A DNA stretch of 64,000 nt from an uncultured Flavobacteriaceae bacterium (GTDB lineage Bacteria > Bacteroidota > Bacteroidia > Flavobacteriales > Flavobacteriaceae), in NCBI GenBank assembly GCA_943789305.1, contig CALSTP010000001.1, forward strand, positions 596,178 through 660,177, read 5' to 3'. A program made the position numbers and the translations under genes. Shown one piece after another: positions 1 to 9,020 of the stretch. Every line of letters begins with the position of its first letter. Within the stretch, counting starts at the first letter, position 1. The notes beneath the pieces are model-generated. The model saw only the letters and a program-made list of their open reading frames with translations, made no database searches and was not told where the DNA came from.

Positions 1-438
1 ATGGCCAAACACATTAATTGCTACAAAGTTGTAATTGTTTCGAGTGTTAAATCCAATATCGAACTCTCCTTATCCATGAAGATGTCACAAAAAACGAATG
101 CACACAAACTTTTACCTACTCAATGGATTCAAAACCTAGAAAGTTTAGCACTTTTTCTTTTTGGGAGTTCAGTAGAGCGTAAATTAGAATTGTATCAAAA
201 ATACTTATCCGAAAGAGACCCGAATTATTTGAAATGGGCAATTCATACCCTTGTAAATTGGAAGCAAAAATCTTTTGATCCTAAGCTTATTCATATCCAT
301 GGAAAAAAAGACACCGTCTTTCCTTTTAAAAATGTCATAAAAACTCCTTATCTTCATAACTTGACGGATGGGACTCATGCAATGATATTGGTGCAAAACC
401 AGTGGTTCAATTCAGAGTTACCTAAAATATTGTCCTAA
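1..438 (+). CDS. Alpha/beta hydrolase, C-terminal part (gene runs off the left edge)
   Basis: The frame is open from the first base, so the ATG at base 1 is probably an internal methionine and the N-terminal half with the nucleophile elbow lies outside the window. What remains looks like the cap and C-terminal half of a small alpha/beta hydrolase: an HGKKDTVFP stretch near residue 100 carries the usual acid (Asp) and a DGTHAMI stretch near residue 124 carries the usual catalytic His. The substrate cannot be told. It ends 11 bases before the lytic transglycosylase gene on the same strand, so the two are probably cotranscribed. Confidence 0.7.
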   Translation: MAKHINCYKVVIVSSVKSNIELSLSMKMSQKTNAHKLLPTQWIQNLESLALFLFGSSVERKLELYQKYLSERDPNYLKWAIHTLVNWKQKSFDPKLIHIHGKKDTVFPFKNVIKTPYLHNLTDGTHAMILVQNQWFNSELPKILS

Positions 439-449
439 ATTTATATCGG

Positions 450-1373
450 ATGAAAAACATAAATAAAATTACAATAAGCGTTATTTTACTGATCGGAGCA
501 GGAGTTCTTCTCAGTAATAATATTATCGGAAACAAAACAGCTTTTAAAACTTATGACTTTGGAGAGCCTTATAAAGTATATGCCCTCCAAATAGCCAAAG
601 AATATACTTTTGCTGGAGAAACGGTAACCATGGACGATGCGGATCTTCGCCAACGCATGGACAAAGAACTTTTGGTGAATACCTATTGGCAATCCAATAT
701 GATGTTGATGATCAAAAGAAGTAATCAATACTTTCCGTTGATCGAGCGTATTCTCAAAGAAGAGGGGGTACCCGACGACTTTAAGTATTTGGCAGTAATA
801 GAAAGTGGTCTAGAAAATGTGATCTCTCCTGCTGGAGCTAAAGGATTTTGGCAAATACTCAGAACTACAGGAAAAGAAATGGGGCTTGAGGTAAATTCAA
901 ATGTAGACGAACGTTATCACCTTGAACTCTCAACTCGAGTAGCTTGTACGTACTTGAAAAAGGCAAAAGAGAAACTGGGTTCTTGGACACTAGCTGCAGC
1001 CTCATACAATCGAGGGATTTCTGGGATTAAAAGACTGCTTGAAAAACAACAGGTAGATAACTATTATGATTTATTACTCAACAGAGAGACTAAAAGATAT
1101 GTTTTTAGAATTTTGGCAATGAAAGAAATTCTATCAAACCCCAGCCAATACGGGTTTGTTTATGACTCTATGGATCTTTACGGAGAACTAAAAGCAAAGA
1201 AAATTCCCGTAGATACTGGAATAACCAACATCGCAGCTTTTTCAAAATCAATGGGAATTAATTACAAGCAACTGAAAATTTTCAACCCCTGGTTGCTAGA
1301 AAATCATTTGAACAACAAGTCACGAAAGCAGTATTACATTGCCCTCCCAGATTTAAGTGAAATTGGACCTTAG
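450..1373 (+). CDS. Membrane-anchored lytic transglycosylase (SLT domain, MltD-like)
   Basis: A 307-residue protein with one N-terminal membrane segment (about residues 8-24) that acts as anchor or uncleaved signal. The SLT domain spans about residues 90-230: the catalytic Glu is E118 in AVIESGLE, followed by SPAGAKGFWQ (126-135) and AAASYNRG (182-189), all hallmarks of family 1 lytic transglycosylases, which cleave the glycan strands of peptidoglycan with formation of 1,6-anhydromuramic acid. MltD proper carries LysM repeats after the catalytic domain; here only about 70 residues follow and no clear LysM is visible, so cell-wall targeting may differ. The stop codon overlaps that of the convergent next gene by 4 bases. 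Confidence 0.85.
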   Translation: MKNINKITISVILLIGAGVLLSNNIIGNKTAFKTYDFGEPYKVYALQIAKEYTFAGETVTMDDADLRQRMDKELLVNTYWQSNMMLMIKRSNQYFPLIERILKEEGVPDDFKYLAVIESGLENVISPAGAKGFWQILRTTGKEMGLEVNSNVDERYHLELSTRVACTYLKKAKEKLGSWTLAAASYNRGISGIKRLLEKQQVDNYYDLLLNRETKRYVFRILAMKEILSNPSQYGFVYDSMDLYGELKAKKIPVDTGITNIAAFSKSMGINYKQLKIFNPWLLENHLNNKSRKQYYIALPDLSEIGP

Positions 1374-1885
1374 ATTCGTTTCATTTGTTGCTTCATTTCT
1401 TTGATTTGCCCTGTCAACATGCCTTGGCTATCCAGTTTTTTAGCTTTGTTGATTAAGAGGGTAGCCTCTCTCTTTCTTCGTTTCTGCATGTAAATTCCCG
1501 CAAGACTCAAATTAGCCATAGCCAAATCAGTGTCCATAGACATTCCCAACTCAAGCGCTTTTTTAAAATATTTCTCTGCCTTGGTTAAGTTGGTCTGCGA
1601 TAGAATAATTCCGTGTAAGTAGTTGAAATAGCCTTGTTGCTTGGTTACCAAATTTTGCTCGGGGTTTGATATCCGATTCAACCACTTAAGGGTACCTTCA
1701 AAATTTTGTTTTCTGAGTTGAAAGAAAGCCAAAAGGATAAACTCGTTTTTGTAATACAGTAAAATAAACATTCCACAAATCAGCAGCAGGAAAATCCCGT
1801 TTCCAATGGCACCCTCATAGAATTGGTAGATACTAAATGCAAGGGTAAAAAAAGCAAGAATAAGTTTTATAATCTTAGGAAACAT
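1370..1885 (-). CDS. Small membrane protein with TPR-like C-terminal half
   Basis: A 171-residue protein. Two hydrophobic segments (about residues 5-25 and 28-48) form a helical hairpin in the inner membrane, and the rest is helical with a tetratricopeptide-like signature (TKAEKYFKKALELGM near residues 100-114, then a second helix pair with NLSLAGIYMQKRR). The C-terminus is very basic. This arrangement is known from small Bacteroidota proteins whose partner is unknown; the TPR part suggests protein-protein contacts in the cytoplasm. Specific function is not recognisable. It converges on the lytic transglycosylase with overlapping stop codons. Confidence 0.7.
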   Translation of the reverse strand: MFPKIIKLILAFFTLAFSIYQFYEGAIGNGIFLLLICGMFILLYYKNEFILLAFFQLRKQNFEGTLKWLNRISNPEQNLVTKQQGYFNYLHGIILSQTNLTKAEKYFKKALELGMSMDTDLAMANLSLAGIYMQKRRKREATLLINKAKKLDSQGMLTGQIKEMKQQMKRI

Positions 1886-2596
1886 GGTTCAATATTTTCG
1901 CCAAAGTTAATAAAAACTAATCATTATGCTGAAAGAATTAAGCAGAACAGTTGTTGTTTTTGTAGTTTTTTTGTTTCCAAAAAACAAGAGTTAATCATGA
2001 ACAAAGTGTGATGCTTCTTGTAGGTTAAAACTCGGTATTTTTTTCATAACAAATTCTAAGATTTGGAAGTACAATATACTACATTAATTTGTTTATAATA
2101 AATTGATATTCAGTATTATAAATATATTAAGCAACTGTTAATAAAAAACACAAAACAACATGTATGTTTGTATGTTTTTATTTAGTTTAGTAAAACCTAA
2201 ATCTTATTGACCCCAAAATTGAAATAAAAAACTTGACCTATGAAAACCGACATTTACCCGATTCGATATGTTCTTTTAATCTGGTAATGTTCCAGAATCT
2301 GTGTTTTTAAAATAAGAATTAAATTAAGTCAATAAAACCGTGGCTTGCCCAAGTCAAACCCAATAAAAAGAAATGAACCTACAATACTTTCCAACCCAAA
2401 ATCGGCTCGCAAAACCCCTGAAATCCGAAAAATCTGAACCTCGTGTTCCAGATTCTGTGGTGGGTAATTCTTTATTCATAATTCTACAATTGTAATTGAT
2501 TTTGTAAAAGAAAGAAATGAAAAATTTGAAGTTTTACGGGGCAAAATTGACTGTCTTAAATTCTTTTGAATTATATTTTATTGTTTTTAAAAAACG
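1886..2596. other. Gene-free stretch upstream of rpmH
   Basis: About 0.7 kb without a convincing open frame on either strand and no tRNA-like fold that I could see. The flanks are extremely AT-rich; the middle (about 2330-2465) is richer in GC. A 16-base motif, TGTTCCAGAATCTGTG at 2288-2303, recurs with one mismatch at 2444-2459. It may be a dead gene or a dispersed non-coding element. Confidence 0.5.
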
Positions 2597-2627
2597 CTTG
2601 TCTAAAATAAAACTTATCGTATATTTG
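2597..2627 (+). promoter_or_regulatory. Promoter of rpmH, Bacteroidota type
   Basis: TATATTTG at 2620-2627 matches the Bacteroidota -7 consensus TAnnTTTG exactly, and CTTG at 2597-2600 lies 19 bases upstream as the -33 element. Transcription would start near 2634, about 43 bases before the rpmH start codon. Confidence 0.6.
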
Positions 2628-2676
2628 CACACACTTTGAAAAGCAAGACATAAGTCTTTATTCAAACTTATATTTT

Positions 2677-2835
2677 ATGAAAAGAACATTTCAACCCTCG
2701 AAGAGAAAGAGAAGAAACAAACACGGATTTCGTGAGCGTATGGCATCTGTAAACGGACGTAAAGTTTTAGCAAGCCGCAGAGCAAAGGGACGTAAAAAAA
2801 TATCCGTATCTTGCGAGCCAAGACATAAAAAATAA
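2677..2835 (+). CDS. rpmH: 50S ribosomal protein L34
   Basis: A 52-residue, extremely basic protein. It begins [18 protein letters not shown] and continues with the RERMAS-NGR-VLA-RR-KGRK pattern that is diagnostic of L34, a component of the large ribosomal subunit bound to 23S rRNA. The usual length is 44-53 residues, so the gene is complete. It has its own consensus promoter at 2597-2627 and is closed by a strong hairpin terminator at 2859-2891, which suggests a monocistronic transcript. Confidence 0.95.
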   Translation: MKRTFQPSKRKRRNKHGFRERMASVNGRKVLASRRAKGRKKISVSCEPRHKK

Positions 2836-2858
2836 TGAATCAAAACATTAAAATTTAA

Positions 2859-2891
2859 GGTGTTACTTTTCTTAAGTAACACCTTTTTTTT
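2859..2891 (+). terminator. Rho-independent terminator after rpmH
   Basis: A perfect 10-bp stem (GGTGTTACTT at 2859-2868 with AAGTAACACC at 2874-2883), a 5-base loop and a run of eight T at 2884-2891. It separates rpmH from carB, whose start codon follows 27 bases later. Confidence 0.9.
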
Positions 2892-2918
2892 ATATACAAA
2901 ATTTAACTTTTACTGCCA

Positions 2919-5768
2919 ATGCCTAAGCAACAACAACTTAAGACAGTACTGATCATCGGATCAGGTCCAATTATTATCGGTCAAGCTTGTGAATTTGATT
3001 ATGCTGGAACACAAGCCTTGCGATCTTTAAGAGAGGATGGTATTACTACTGTATTGATCAATTCCAATCCAGCAACGATCATGACTGATCCAACAATGGC
3101 TGATCATGTTTACCTTAAACCGTTGACGACTAAATCAATTATCGAGGTTTTGAAAAAGCATGATATAGATGCTGTTCTTCCAACAATGGGAGGACAAACA
3201 GCATTGAATTTGTGTATCGAGGCTGATGGAAAAGGTATTTGGAAAGATTTTAATGTTGAACTTATTGGAGTAGACATTGATGCAATCAACATCACCGAAG
3301 ATCGAGAGCAATTTAAACAACTGTTGAGACAAATAGACATTCCTGTTGCCGAAGCCGAAACAGCGACCTCTTTTTTAAAAGGTAAAGAAATTGCTCAGAA
3401 ATTTGGCTTCCCTTTAGTAATTCGACCCTCATTTACTCTGGGAGGAACTGGGGCATCTTTTGTTCATACCGCCGAAGAATTTGACGAACTGTTGACTCGA
3501 GGTCTCGAGGCTTCTCCAATTCATGAGGTATTAATTGATAAAGCTCTGTTGGGGTGGAAAGAGTATGAGCTGGAACTATTAAGGGACAAAAATGACAATG
3601 TTGTGATCATTTGTACCATTGAAAATATGGATCCTATGGGGATTCATACCGGAGATTCTATTACAGTTGCACCGGCAATGACATTATCCGATACTACTTA
3701 CCAACGTATGCGTGACATGGCCATAAAAATGATGCGAAGCATTGGAGATTTTGCTGGAGGGTGTAATGTTCAGTTTGCGGTTAGTCCCGATGAAAACGAA
3801 GACATTGTTGCCATCGAAATTAACCCACGTGTATCTCGATCTTCTGCATTAGCATCAAAAGCAACTGGGTATCCCATTGCAAAAGTCGCTTCAAAGTTAG
3901 CAATAGGCTACTCATTAGATGAATTGGAAAATCAAATAACCAAATCAACTTCAGCTCTTTTTGAGCCCACGGTTGATTACGTGATTGTAAAAATTCCTCG
4001 TTGGAATTTCGATAAATTTGAAGGATCTGATCGTGTGTTGGGGCTTCAGATGAAATCTGTAGGTGAGGTAATGGGAATTGGTCGCTCGTTTCAGGAGGCA
4101 TTACACAAAGCAACACAATCTTTGGAAATCAAAAGAAACGGTTTAGGTGCCGATGGAAAAGGATACAACGATTACGATCAAATCATTTCAAAGCTTACCA
4201 ATGCTAGTTGGGACCGTGTTTTTGTGATTTATGATGCCATTCAAATGGGGATTCCGTTGAGTAGAATTCATGAAATCACTAAAATAGATTTATGGTTTCT
4301 TCGTCAGTACGAAGAGCTGTTTACTTTAGAAAAAGAAATTTCAAATTATTCGATTGATACCATTGAAAAAGCCCTCTTGTTAGAGGCGAAACAAAAAGGA
4401 TTTGCGGATCGACAAATTGCTCATATGCTCGATTGTATGGAAAGCGAGGTTTATAAATGTCGTTCCAAAATGGGAATTCAAAGGGTGTACAAATTGGTTG
4501 ATACTTGTGCTGCAGAATTTGCGGCTAAGACCCCTTATTATTATTCTACTTTTGAAGAGAAAATGCAACTCAATGGCGAAGAACCTTTTAGTGACAATGA
4601 AAGTGTGGTTACTGATCGAAAGAAAATAGTGGTTTTGGGTTCTGGACCTAACCGAATTGGTCAAGGAATTGAGTTTGATTATTGCTGTGTTCATGGGGTA
4701 TTAGCTGCCTCGGAATGTGGTTACGAAACCATCATGATTAACTGTAACCCAGAAACGGTATCAACTGATTTTGATGTTGCAGATAAATTGTACTTTGAAC
4801 CTGTATTTTGGGAACACATTTACGACATCATTCAACGCGAAAAACCAGAGGGTGTAATTGTTCAGCTTGGGGGTCAAACCGCTTTGAAGTTAGCCGAAAA
4901 GCTCGAACGCTATGGTATAAAAATTATTGGGACAAGCTTCCAAGCTCTCGATTTGGCCGAAGATCGCGGAAGTTTTTCTTCGCTTTTAAAGAAAAACAAC
5001 ATCCCTTATCCCGATTTTGGAGTTGCTGAAAATGCTGATGAAGCATTGGCATTGGCTGACGAATTGGATTTTCCAATTTTGGTTCGCCCTTCTTATGTAT
5101 TGGGGGGACAGGGAATGAAAATTGTAATAAATAAAGAAGAACTTGAAGCCCATGTGGTGGATTTGCTTCGGAAAATTCCAAACAATAAACTGCTTTTGGA
5201 TCACTATCTAGACGGAGCTATTGAAGCAGAAGCTGATGCGATTTGTGATGGAGAAGATGTTTACATCATAGGAATAATGGAGCATATTGAACCTTGTGGG
5301 ATTCACTCAGGAGATTCTAATGCAATCCTTCCTGTTTTCAATTTGGGAGAATATGTTTTACAACAAATCAAAGATCATACCCTTAAAATCGCAAAAGCAT
5401 TAAAAACAGTTGGACTCATCAACATTCAATTTGCAGTAAAAAACGATAAAGTTTTTATCATTGAGGCCAACCCAAGGGCGTCAAGAACAGTTCCTTTCAT
5501 TTCCAAAGCATACAAAGAACCATACGTGAATTATGCTACTAAAGTGATGTTGGGAGATAAAAAAGTAAAAGACTTTAATTTTAATCCTCAGTTAGAGGGT
5601 TATGCGATAAAACAACCTGTGTTTTCATTCAATAAATTTCCAAATGTAAACAAGCAGCTTGGGCCTGAGATGAAAAGTACTGGAGAAAGCATCCTCTTTA
5701 TTGACAGCCTAAAGGACGATGAATTTTATGATCTTTACGCTAGACGTAAAATGTACCTAACCAAATAA
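2919..5768 (+). CDS. carB: Carbamoyl-phosphate synthase large subunit, short form without the MGS-like domain
   Basis: A 949-residue large subunit of carbamoyl-phosphate synthase, which makes carbamoyl phosphate from bicarbonate, ATP and glutamine-derived ammonia for pyrimidine and arginine synthesis. Two homologous ATP-grasp halves are visible: the first starts with VLIIGSGPIIIGQACEFDYAG near residue 10, the second with VVLGSGPNRIGQGIEFDY near residue 570, each with the GGQTALNL/GGQTALKL and EINPR/EANPR metal-binding motifs. The protein ends soon after the second half (YDLYARRKMYLTK), so the roughly 130-residue methylglyoxal-synthase-like domain that binds UMP and ornithine in the 1073-residue E. 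coli enzyme is absent. The small subunit gene carA is not next to it. It lies just after the rpmH terminator. Confidence 0.95.
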   Translation: MPKQQQLKTVLIIGSGPIIIGQACEFDYAGTQALRSLREDGITTVLINSNPATIMTDPTMADHVYLKPLTTKSIIEVLKKHDIDAVLPTMGGQTALNLCIEADGKGIWKDFNVELIGVDIDAINITEDREQFKQLLRQIDIPVAEAETATSFLKGKEIAQKFGFPLVIRPSFTLGGTGASFVHTAEEFDELLTRGLEASPIHEVLIDKALLGWKEYELELLRDKNDNVVIICTIENMDPMGIHTGDSITVAPAMTLSDTTYQRMRDMAIKMMRSIGDFAGGCNVQFAVSPDENEDIVAIEINPRVSRSSALASKATGYPIAKVASKLAIGYSLDELENQITKSTSALFEPTVDYVIVKIPRWNFDKFEGSDRVLGLQMKSVGEVMGIGRSFQEALHKATQSLEIKRNGLGADGKGYNDYDQIISKLTNASWDRVFVIYDAIQMGIPLSRIHEITKIDLWFLRQYEELFTLEKEISNYSIDTIEKALLLEAKQKGFADRQIAHMLDCMESEVYKCRSKMGIQRVYKLVDTCAAEFAAKTPYYYSTFEEKMQLNGEEPFSDNESVVTDRKKIVVLGSGPNRIGQGIEFDYCCVHGVLAASECGYETIMINCNPETVSTDFDVADKLYFEPVFWEHIYDIIQREKPEGVIVQLGGQTALKLAEKLERYGIKIIGTSFQALDLAEDRGSFSSLLKKNNIPYPDFGVAENADEALALADELDFPILVRPSYVLGGQGMKIVINKEELEAHVVDLLRKIPNNKLLLDHYLDGAIEAEADAICDGEDVYIIGIMEHIEPCGIHSGDSNAILPVFNLGEYVLQQIKDHTLKIAKALKTVGLINIQFAVKNDKVFIIEANPRASRTVPFISKAYKEPYVNYATKVMLGDKKVKDFNFNPQLEGYAIKQPVFSFNKFPNVNKQLGPEMKSTGESILFIDSLKDDEFYDLYARRKMYLTK

Positions 5769-5774
5769 GTATTT

Positions 5775-6545
5775 CTAGACACAAATATTAAACTGTTTTT
5801 GTTTGGGATCAAAAAAAACGCTTTCTTTTGGGAACATACTTTGAAATACTCCTTTTTCGATCAACTCCTCAGGACTTCCGTATTCCCATTGATTATTCAA
5901 TAAAATAATAATTTGATCACAGATTTGGATTGCGGTGTTGAGGTCATGGCTTGAAAACACTACTGTTTTCTTTTCTTTTTTTACAATATGCTTGATTTCT
6001 TGAAACAATTGAGCTTTGTTGAATAGGTCGAGATGTGAACTGGGTTCATCTAAGAAAACAATTGGGGTTTTTTGAGCGAGTGCTCGCGCCAATAGTATTT
6101 TTTGAACCTCTCCGTCACTCATGGTCTTAAGCATTTGCTCAGCCAATTGTTCAATATTCAATTGTTTTAAGATTTGTAAAACTATTTCTTGATCTTCTTG
6201 GGTTTGTTTACCCCTCCAATTGGTATGGGGCTGTCTTCCCAATTGAATGAGTTCTTTTCCAATCAGATCTCCGTTGAAATTCTTTTCTGTCAATACAACA
6301 CTGAGGTATTTAGCTCGTTGTTGAGGGTTCATTTCATGTACCGTTTTTCCTTGGATTTCGACATTTCCTGATAGGGGTTTAAGAAACCCAGCAAGGGTTT
6401 TGATTAGCGTACTTTTTCCAATTCCATTACTTCCAAGGATTCCCACCAAACTTCCTTTTTTGATTTCCAGTTGCATTTGAGTTGAAATTTCTTTTGAAAT
6501 CCGATTTTTAGCATATCCAGTCGTAAGTTTATTGAGGGTAATCAT
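5775..6545 (-). CDS. btuD: ABC transporter ATP-binding protein, probable cobalamin importer subunit
   Basis: A 256-residue ATPase of the FecE/BtuD type that powers a B12/siderophore-class importer at the inner membrane. Walker A is GSNGIGKST (38-46), Walker B is VFLDEP (163-168), and the H-loop is SSHD near residue 199. The ABC signature reads SDGE (143-146) instead of the usual SGGQ/SGGE, a mild deviation. It is the last gene of a minus-strand operon btuF-btuC-btuD, 4 bases after btuC, and converges on carB. Assignment to cobalamin rests on the divergent riboswitch-controlled TonB receptor; a siderophore role cannot be excluded by the ATPase alone. Confidence 0.85.
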   Translation of the reverse strand: MITLNKLTTGYAKNRISKEISTQMQLEIKKGSLVGILGSNGIGKSTLIKTLAGFLKPLSGNVEIQGKTVHEMNPQQRAKYLSVVLTEKNFNGDLIGKELIQLGRQPHTNWRGKQTQEDQEIVLQILKQLNIEQLAEQMLKTMSDGEVQKILLARALAQKTPIVFLDEPSSHLDLFNKAQLFQEIKHIVKKEKKTVVFSSHDLNTAIQICDQIIILLNNQWEYGSPEELIEKGVFQSMFPKESVFFDPKQKQFNICV

Positions 6546-6549
6546 TGCT

Positions 6550-7578
6550 TTAGTTCTTTTGCCTTAAAATAAGAAATATGATTAAAGGAGCCCCAATTAA
6601 AGATGTAATTCCATTGATCGGAAGTACATAGGCACTTCCAGGAATTTGAGCAATAGAGTCGCAAACTAGTAATAGAAGCGCTCCCCCCAGAAATACTGCA
6701 GGTAAAATAATTTTATGATCTCGAGTCGAAGGAATTAATAAGCGAATTAGATGGGGTGCTGCTAGACCAATGAAACCAATGGGTCCAACAAAAGCTGTAG
6801 TTGCACCAGCCAGTAAGCTGCTAGATAAAATCAATAAGTAGCGGTTTTTTTTCAGCGAAACACCAAGTGATTCGGCATAGTTTTCTCCTAAAAGTAGGCT
6901 GTTTAGATTTTTAATAGAATACACAGCAATACTGAGTCCCACCAAAAGAACAAGCCCTAAAATTTTGAGTTCAGAAGCGTTTATATTCCCTAGGCTTCCA
7001 AAGGACCAGAAGACGTATTTTTGTAAGGCTTCTTTACTTCCAAAAAACATCAAGATGTTTACAATGGCTGCGGTTAAACTACCAAACATTAGTCCTAAAA
7101 TCAAAAGAGAAGTACTGTTTTTTAGTCGTATTGCGGCGATTAGAATTAAACAAAAAACCAAAATACTTCCTAGGGTTGCAGCGATCATTATTGCCCATCT
7201 CAATCCAACTTCACTAAAAAGAAACCAGCCTCCAAGCCAGCTGCTTCCCATGAGGAGCAGTGCAACTCCTAGGCTTGCACCAGAGCTAATCCCAAGGACG
7301 TAAGGTCCGGCAAGAGGATTTTTAAAGTAGGTTTGCATCACCAAACCACAAACCCCAAGACTGCCTCCGGTGAGCATAGCTGTGATGGCTTTTGGTATTC
7401 GATAATCCAAAAGAATATATTCAAAGGTAGGTTTTGTGGTAGGGTAGCCCAATACGATTTTGATTGCTTCCCAAAGCGGAATGTTTACAGAGCCTAAACT
7501 TAAATTGAATACTAAGCACAAGAATAGCATTCCGATTAGGAATGTAAAAAATCCTTTATACTGACTTAGTTTATTCAT
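6550..7578 (-). CDS. btuC: FecCD-family permease, probable cobalamin importer subunit
   Basis: A 342-residue polytopic inner-membrane protein with about nine to ten hydrophobic segments. Family hallmarks are LAGPYVLGISSGASLGVAL in the first third and GPIGFIGLAAPHLIRLL near residue 265, the loop that touches the ATPase subunit. It would carry cobalamin across the inner membrane after delivery by the binding lipoprotein. Its start overlaps the end of the binding-protein gene by 8 bases and it ends 4 bases before the ATPase gene, so the three are translationally linked. Confidence 0.88.
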   Translation of the reverse strand: MNKLSQYKGFFTFLIGMLFLCLVFNLSLGSVNIPLWEAIKIVLGYPTTKPTFEYILLDYRIPKAITAMLTGGSLGVCGLVMQTYFKNPLAGPYVLGISSGASLGVALLLMGSSWLGGWFLFSEVGLRWAIMIAATLGSILVFCLILIAAIRLKNSTSLLILGLMFGSLTAAIVNILMFFGSKEALQKYVFWSFGSLGNINASELKILGLVLLVGLSIAVYSIKNLNSLLLGENYAESLGVSLKKNRYLLILSSSLLAGATTAFVGPIGFIGLAAPHLIRLLIPSTRDHKIILPAVFLGGALLLLVCDSIAQIPGSAYVLPINGITSLIGAPLIIFLILRQKN

Positions 7579-8692
7579 CTAATGCTAAAAAATAGGTTGG
7601 TGTATATTCGGAATCTAAATTTGGGTAAAGATGATGAATAATGTCTTTTAAAACAAGGTCGGGGTTACAGGCACCGGATTCAAAAAAAGTAATCCCTCCT
7701 GAACTGCCCTTTGATCGTGCATAGGTAAATATTTTCTTTTTTTGAGCGGCCTTAAACTTTGAGTAAAGTGTATGTTCTTCTTTTAGGATAGTGTAAGAGG
7801 TATGCTGTCCCGGTGCAAACCAAAAACTTGCATCTTTTCCTTTTTCTAAAACGGATTCTATACTCAATGCTAGACTTCCCGTTTGAGTATTATCTTCCCA
7901 AAGGTAATGAGCGTTGGCATCTTCAAAAAGTTTTGCTAAATAGCTTTTCCCACCGGGAAGATACCAGGCGTCTTGATAAATGGCTCCAGCAATAACGGTA
8001 GGTTTGTGGTTTTTTTTAAAAGTACTTTTTTTGGCTTCTAGATATTTTTTTTCAATATTTTTAAAAATATCCAAAGCTTCTTTTTCTTTACCCAATAATA
8101 CTCCAAAGACTTTGATCCATTCTGTTCGACCAAGAGGGTTTTGCTCATTCCATTCTCCGATAAAGGCAGAAGGTATTCCCAAGCGATTGAATCGCTTGAG
8201 TGAATTGTCTATTTGTTCTACTCCAAAACTTAGAAGGAGGTCTGGTTTAACTCCTAGAATTCGTTCTACATTTAATTGTTGACTCATGCCTACATCAATA
8301 ACTTTTCCAGCATCAATTTGTTTTCTGATTTGTACAGAGGAGACATAATCCGTTTGAGGAAATCCGACTAAGGTTTCTGTTGCCTTTAATTTTTCGAGAA
8401 AGGCAAGGTGGGTTGTTGAAGTAGCTACGATGCGTTTGACTGGGGTTCGGATGATTTGGTCATAATCTTGGTTTGGCGGTATTTTGGCTTCTTTAGGAAG
8501 TATAAGGTATCGAAACACTTTGGATGAGCCCGGAACAGTATTTTTCAGGGATAGTAGTTTGTAGTTTTGTTTTGTTTTGATTGAGAATCCCTGAGCATAT
8601 TGGGTTAATTCTGGGGGTGTAGTTTTGGTTTTGGAAGGAGAGCAACCAATGAAAAATAAACTGAGGATTAAAAGCGTATTAATTCTTTTCAC
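7571..8692 (-). CDS. btuF: Cobalamin-type ABC transporter substrate-binding lipoprotein
   Basis: A periplasmic binding protein of the BtuF/FepB fold, anchored as a lipoprotein: after VKRINTLLILSLFF the lipobox IGC places the lipidated Cys near residue 17. I chose the GTG at 8692 because the signal peptide then begins normally; a TTG at 8725 is in frame but would add 11 residues of poor signal character. The RIVATSTTHLAFLEKL block and the RILGVKPDLLLSFG block are typical of the two lobes of this family. The gene heads the btuFCD operon, divergent from the riboswitch and TonB receptor, so it would hand over the vitamin delivered through that receptor. Confidence 0.82.
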   Translation of the reverse strand: MKRINTLLILSLFFIGCSPSKTKTTPPELTQYAQGFSIKTKQNYKLLSLKNTVPGSSKVFRYLILPKEAKIPPNQDYDQIIRTPVKRIVATSTTHLAFLEKLKATETLVGFPQTDYVSSVQIRKQIDAGKVIDVGMSQQLNVERILGVKPDLLLSFGVEQIDNSLKRFNRLGIPSAFIGEWNEQNPLGRTEWIKVFGVLLGKEKEALDIFKNIEKKYLEAKKSTFKKNHKPTVIAGAIYQDAWYLPGGKSYLAKLFEDANAHYLWEDNTQTGSLALSIESVLEKGKDASFWFAPGQHTSYTILKEEHTLYSKFKAAQKKKIFTYARSKGSSGGITFFESGACNPDLVLKDIIHHLYPNLDSEYTPTYFLALDE

Positions 8693-8779
8693 AGATTCAA
8701 AATTACAGTTAATTTTTAGTTTCAAGATTATGGATTGATTTTATTTTTTTTTAAAAAAATACCTTAATTTTACAGCGTA

Positions 8780-8943
8780 AAAAGGTTCTCGAATTTGCTT
8801 CGAGATTAAAAGGGAATTTGGTTAAAATCCAAGACTGTTCCCGCAACTGTAAACTTTCGCCTCTTTTTGAGGTTTTATTAATGCTTCGCCACTGTTCATA
8901 GAATGGGAAGGTCATTAAGTAAAGTAAGTCAGGATACCTGCCT
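8780..8943 (+). ncRNA. Cobalamin (B12) riboswitch
   Basis: The conserved boxes of the adenosylcobalamin riboswitch occur in order: AAAATCC (8824-8830), CCCGCAACTGTAA with the B12 box core (8840-8852), GCCACTG (8888-8894), GGGAAGGTC (8905-8913) and the closing GTCAGGATACCTGCC (8928-8942). It lies 78 bases before the TonB receptor start codon in sense orientation. When cobalamin is plentiful it should fold to block expression of the receptor. No second copy precedes btuFCD. Confidence 0.95.
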
Positions 8944-9020
8944 TTTTATAATGTTTTAAAACCTTCGGGATAAAGGTTTTAGCCATTTATTTTTATGATT
9001 ATCCTTTAAATCTATTTACT

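Noticed and set aside
3820-4694. Open frames of about 100 codons on the minus strand inside carB
   Set aside because: They lie antisense to strongly conserved carB motifs, have no family features and no room for independent signals; they are shadows of the real gene.
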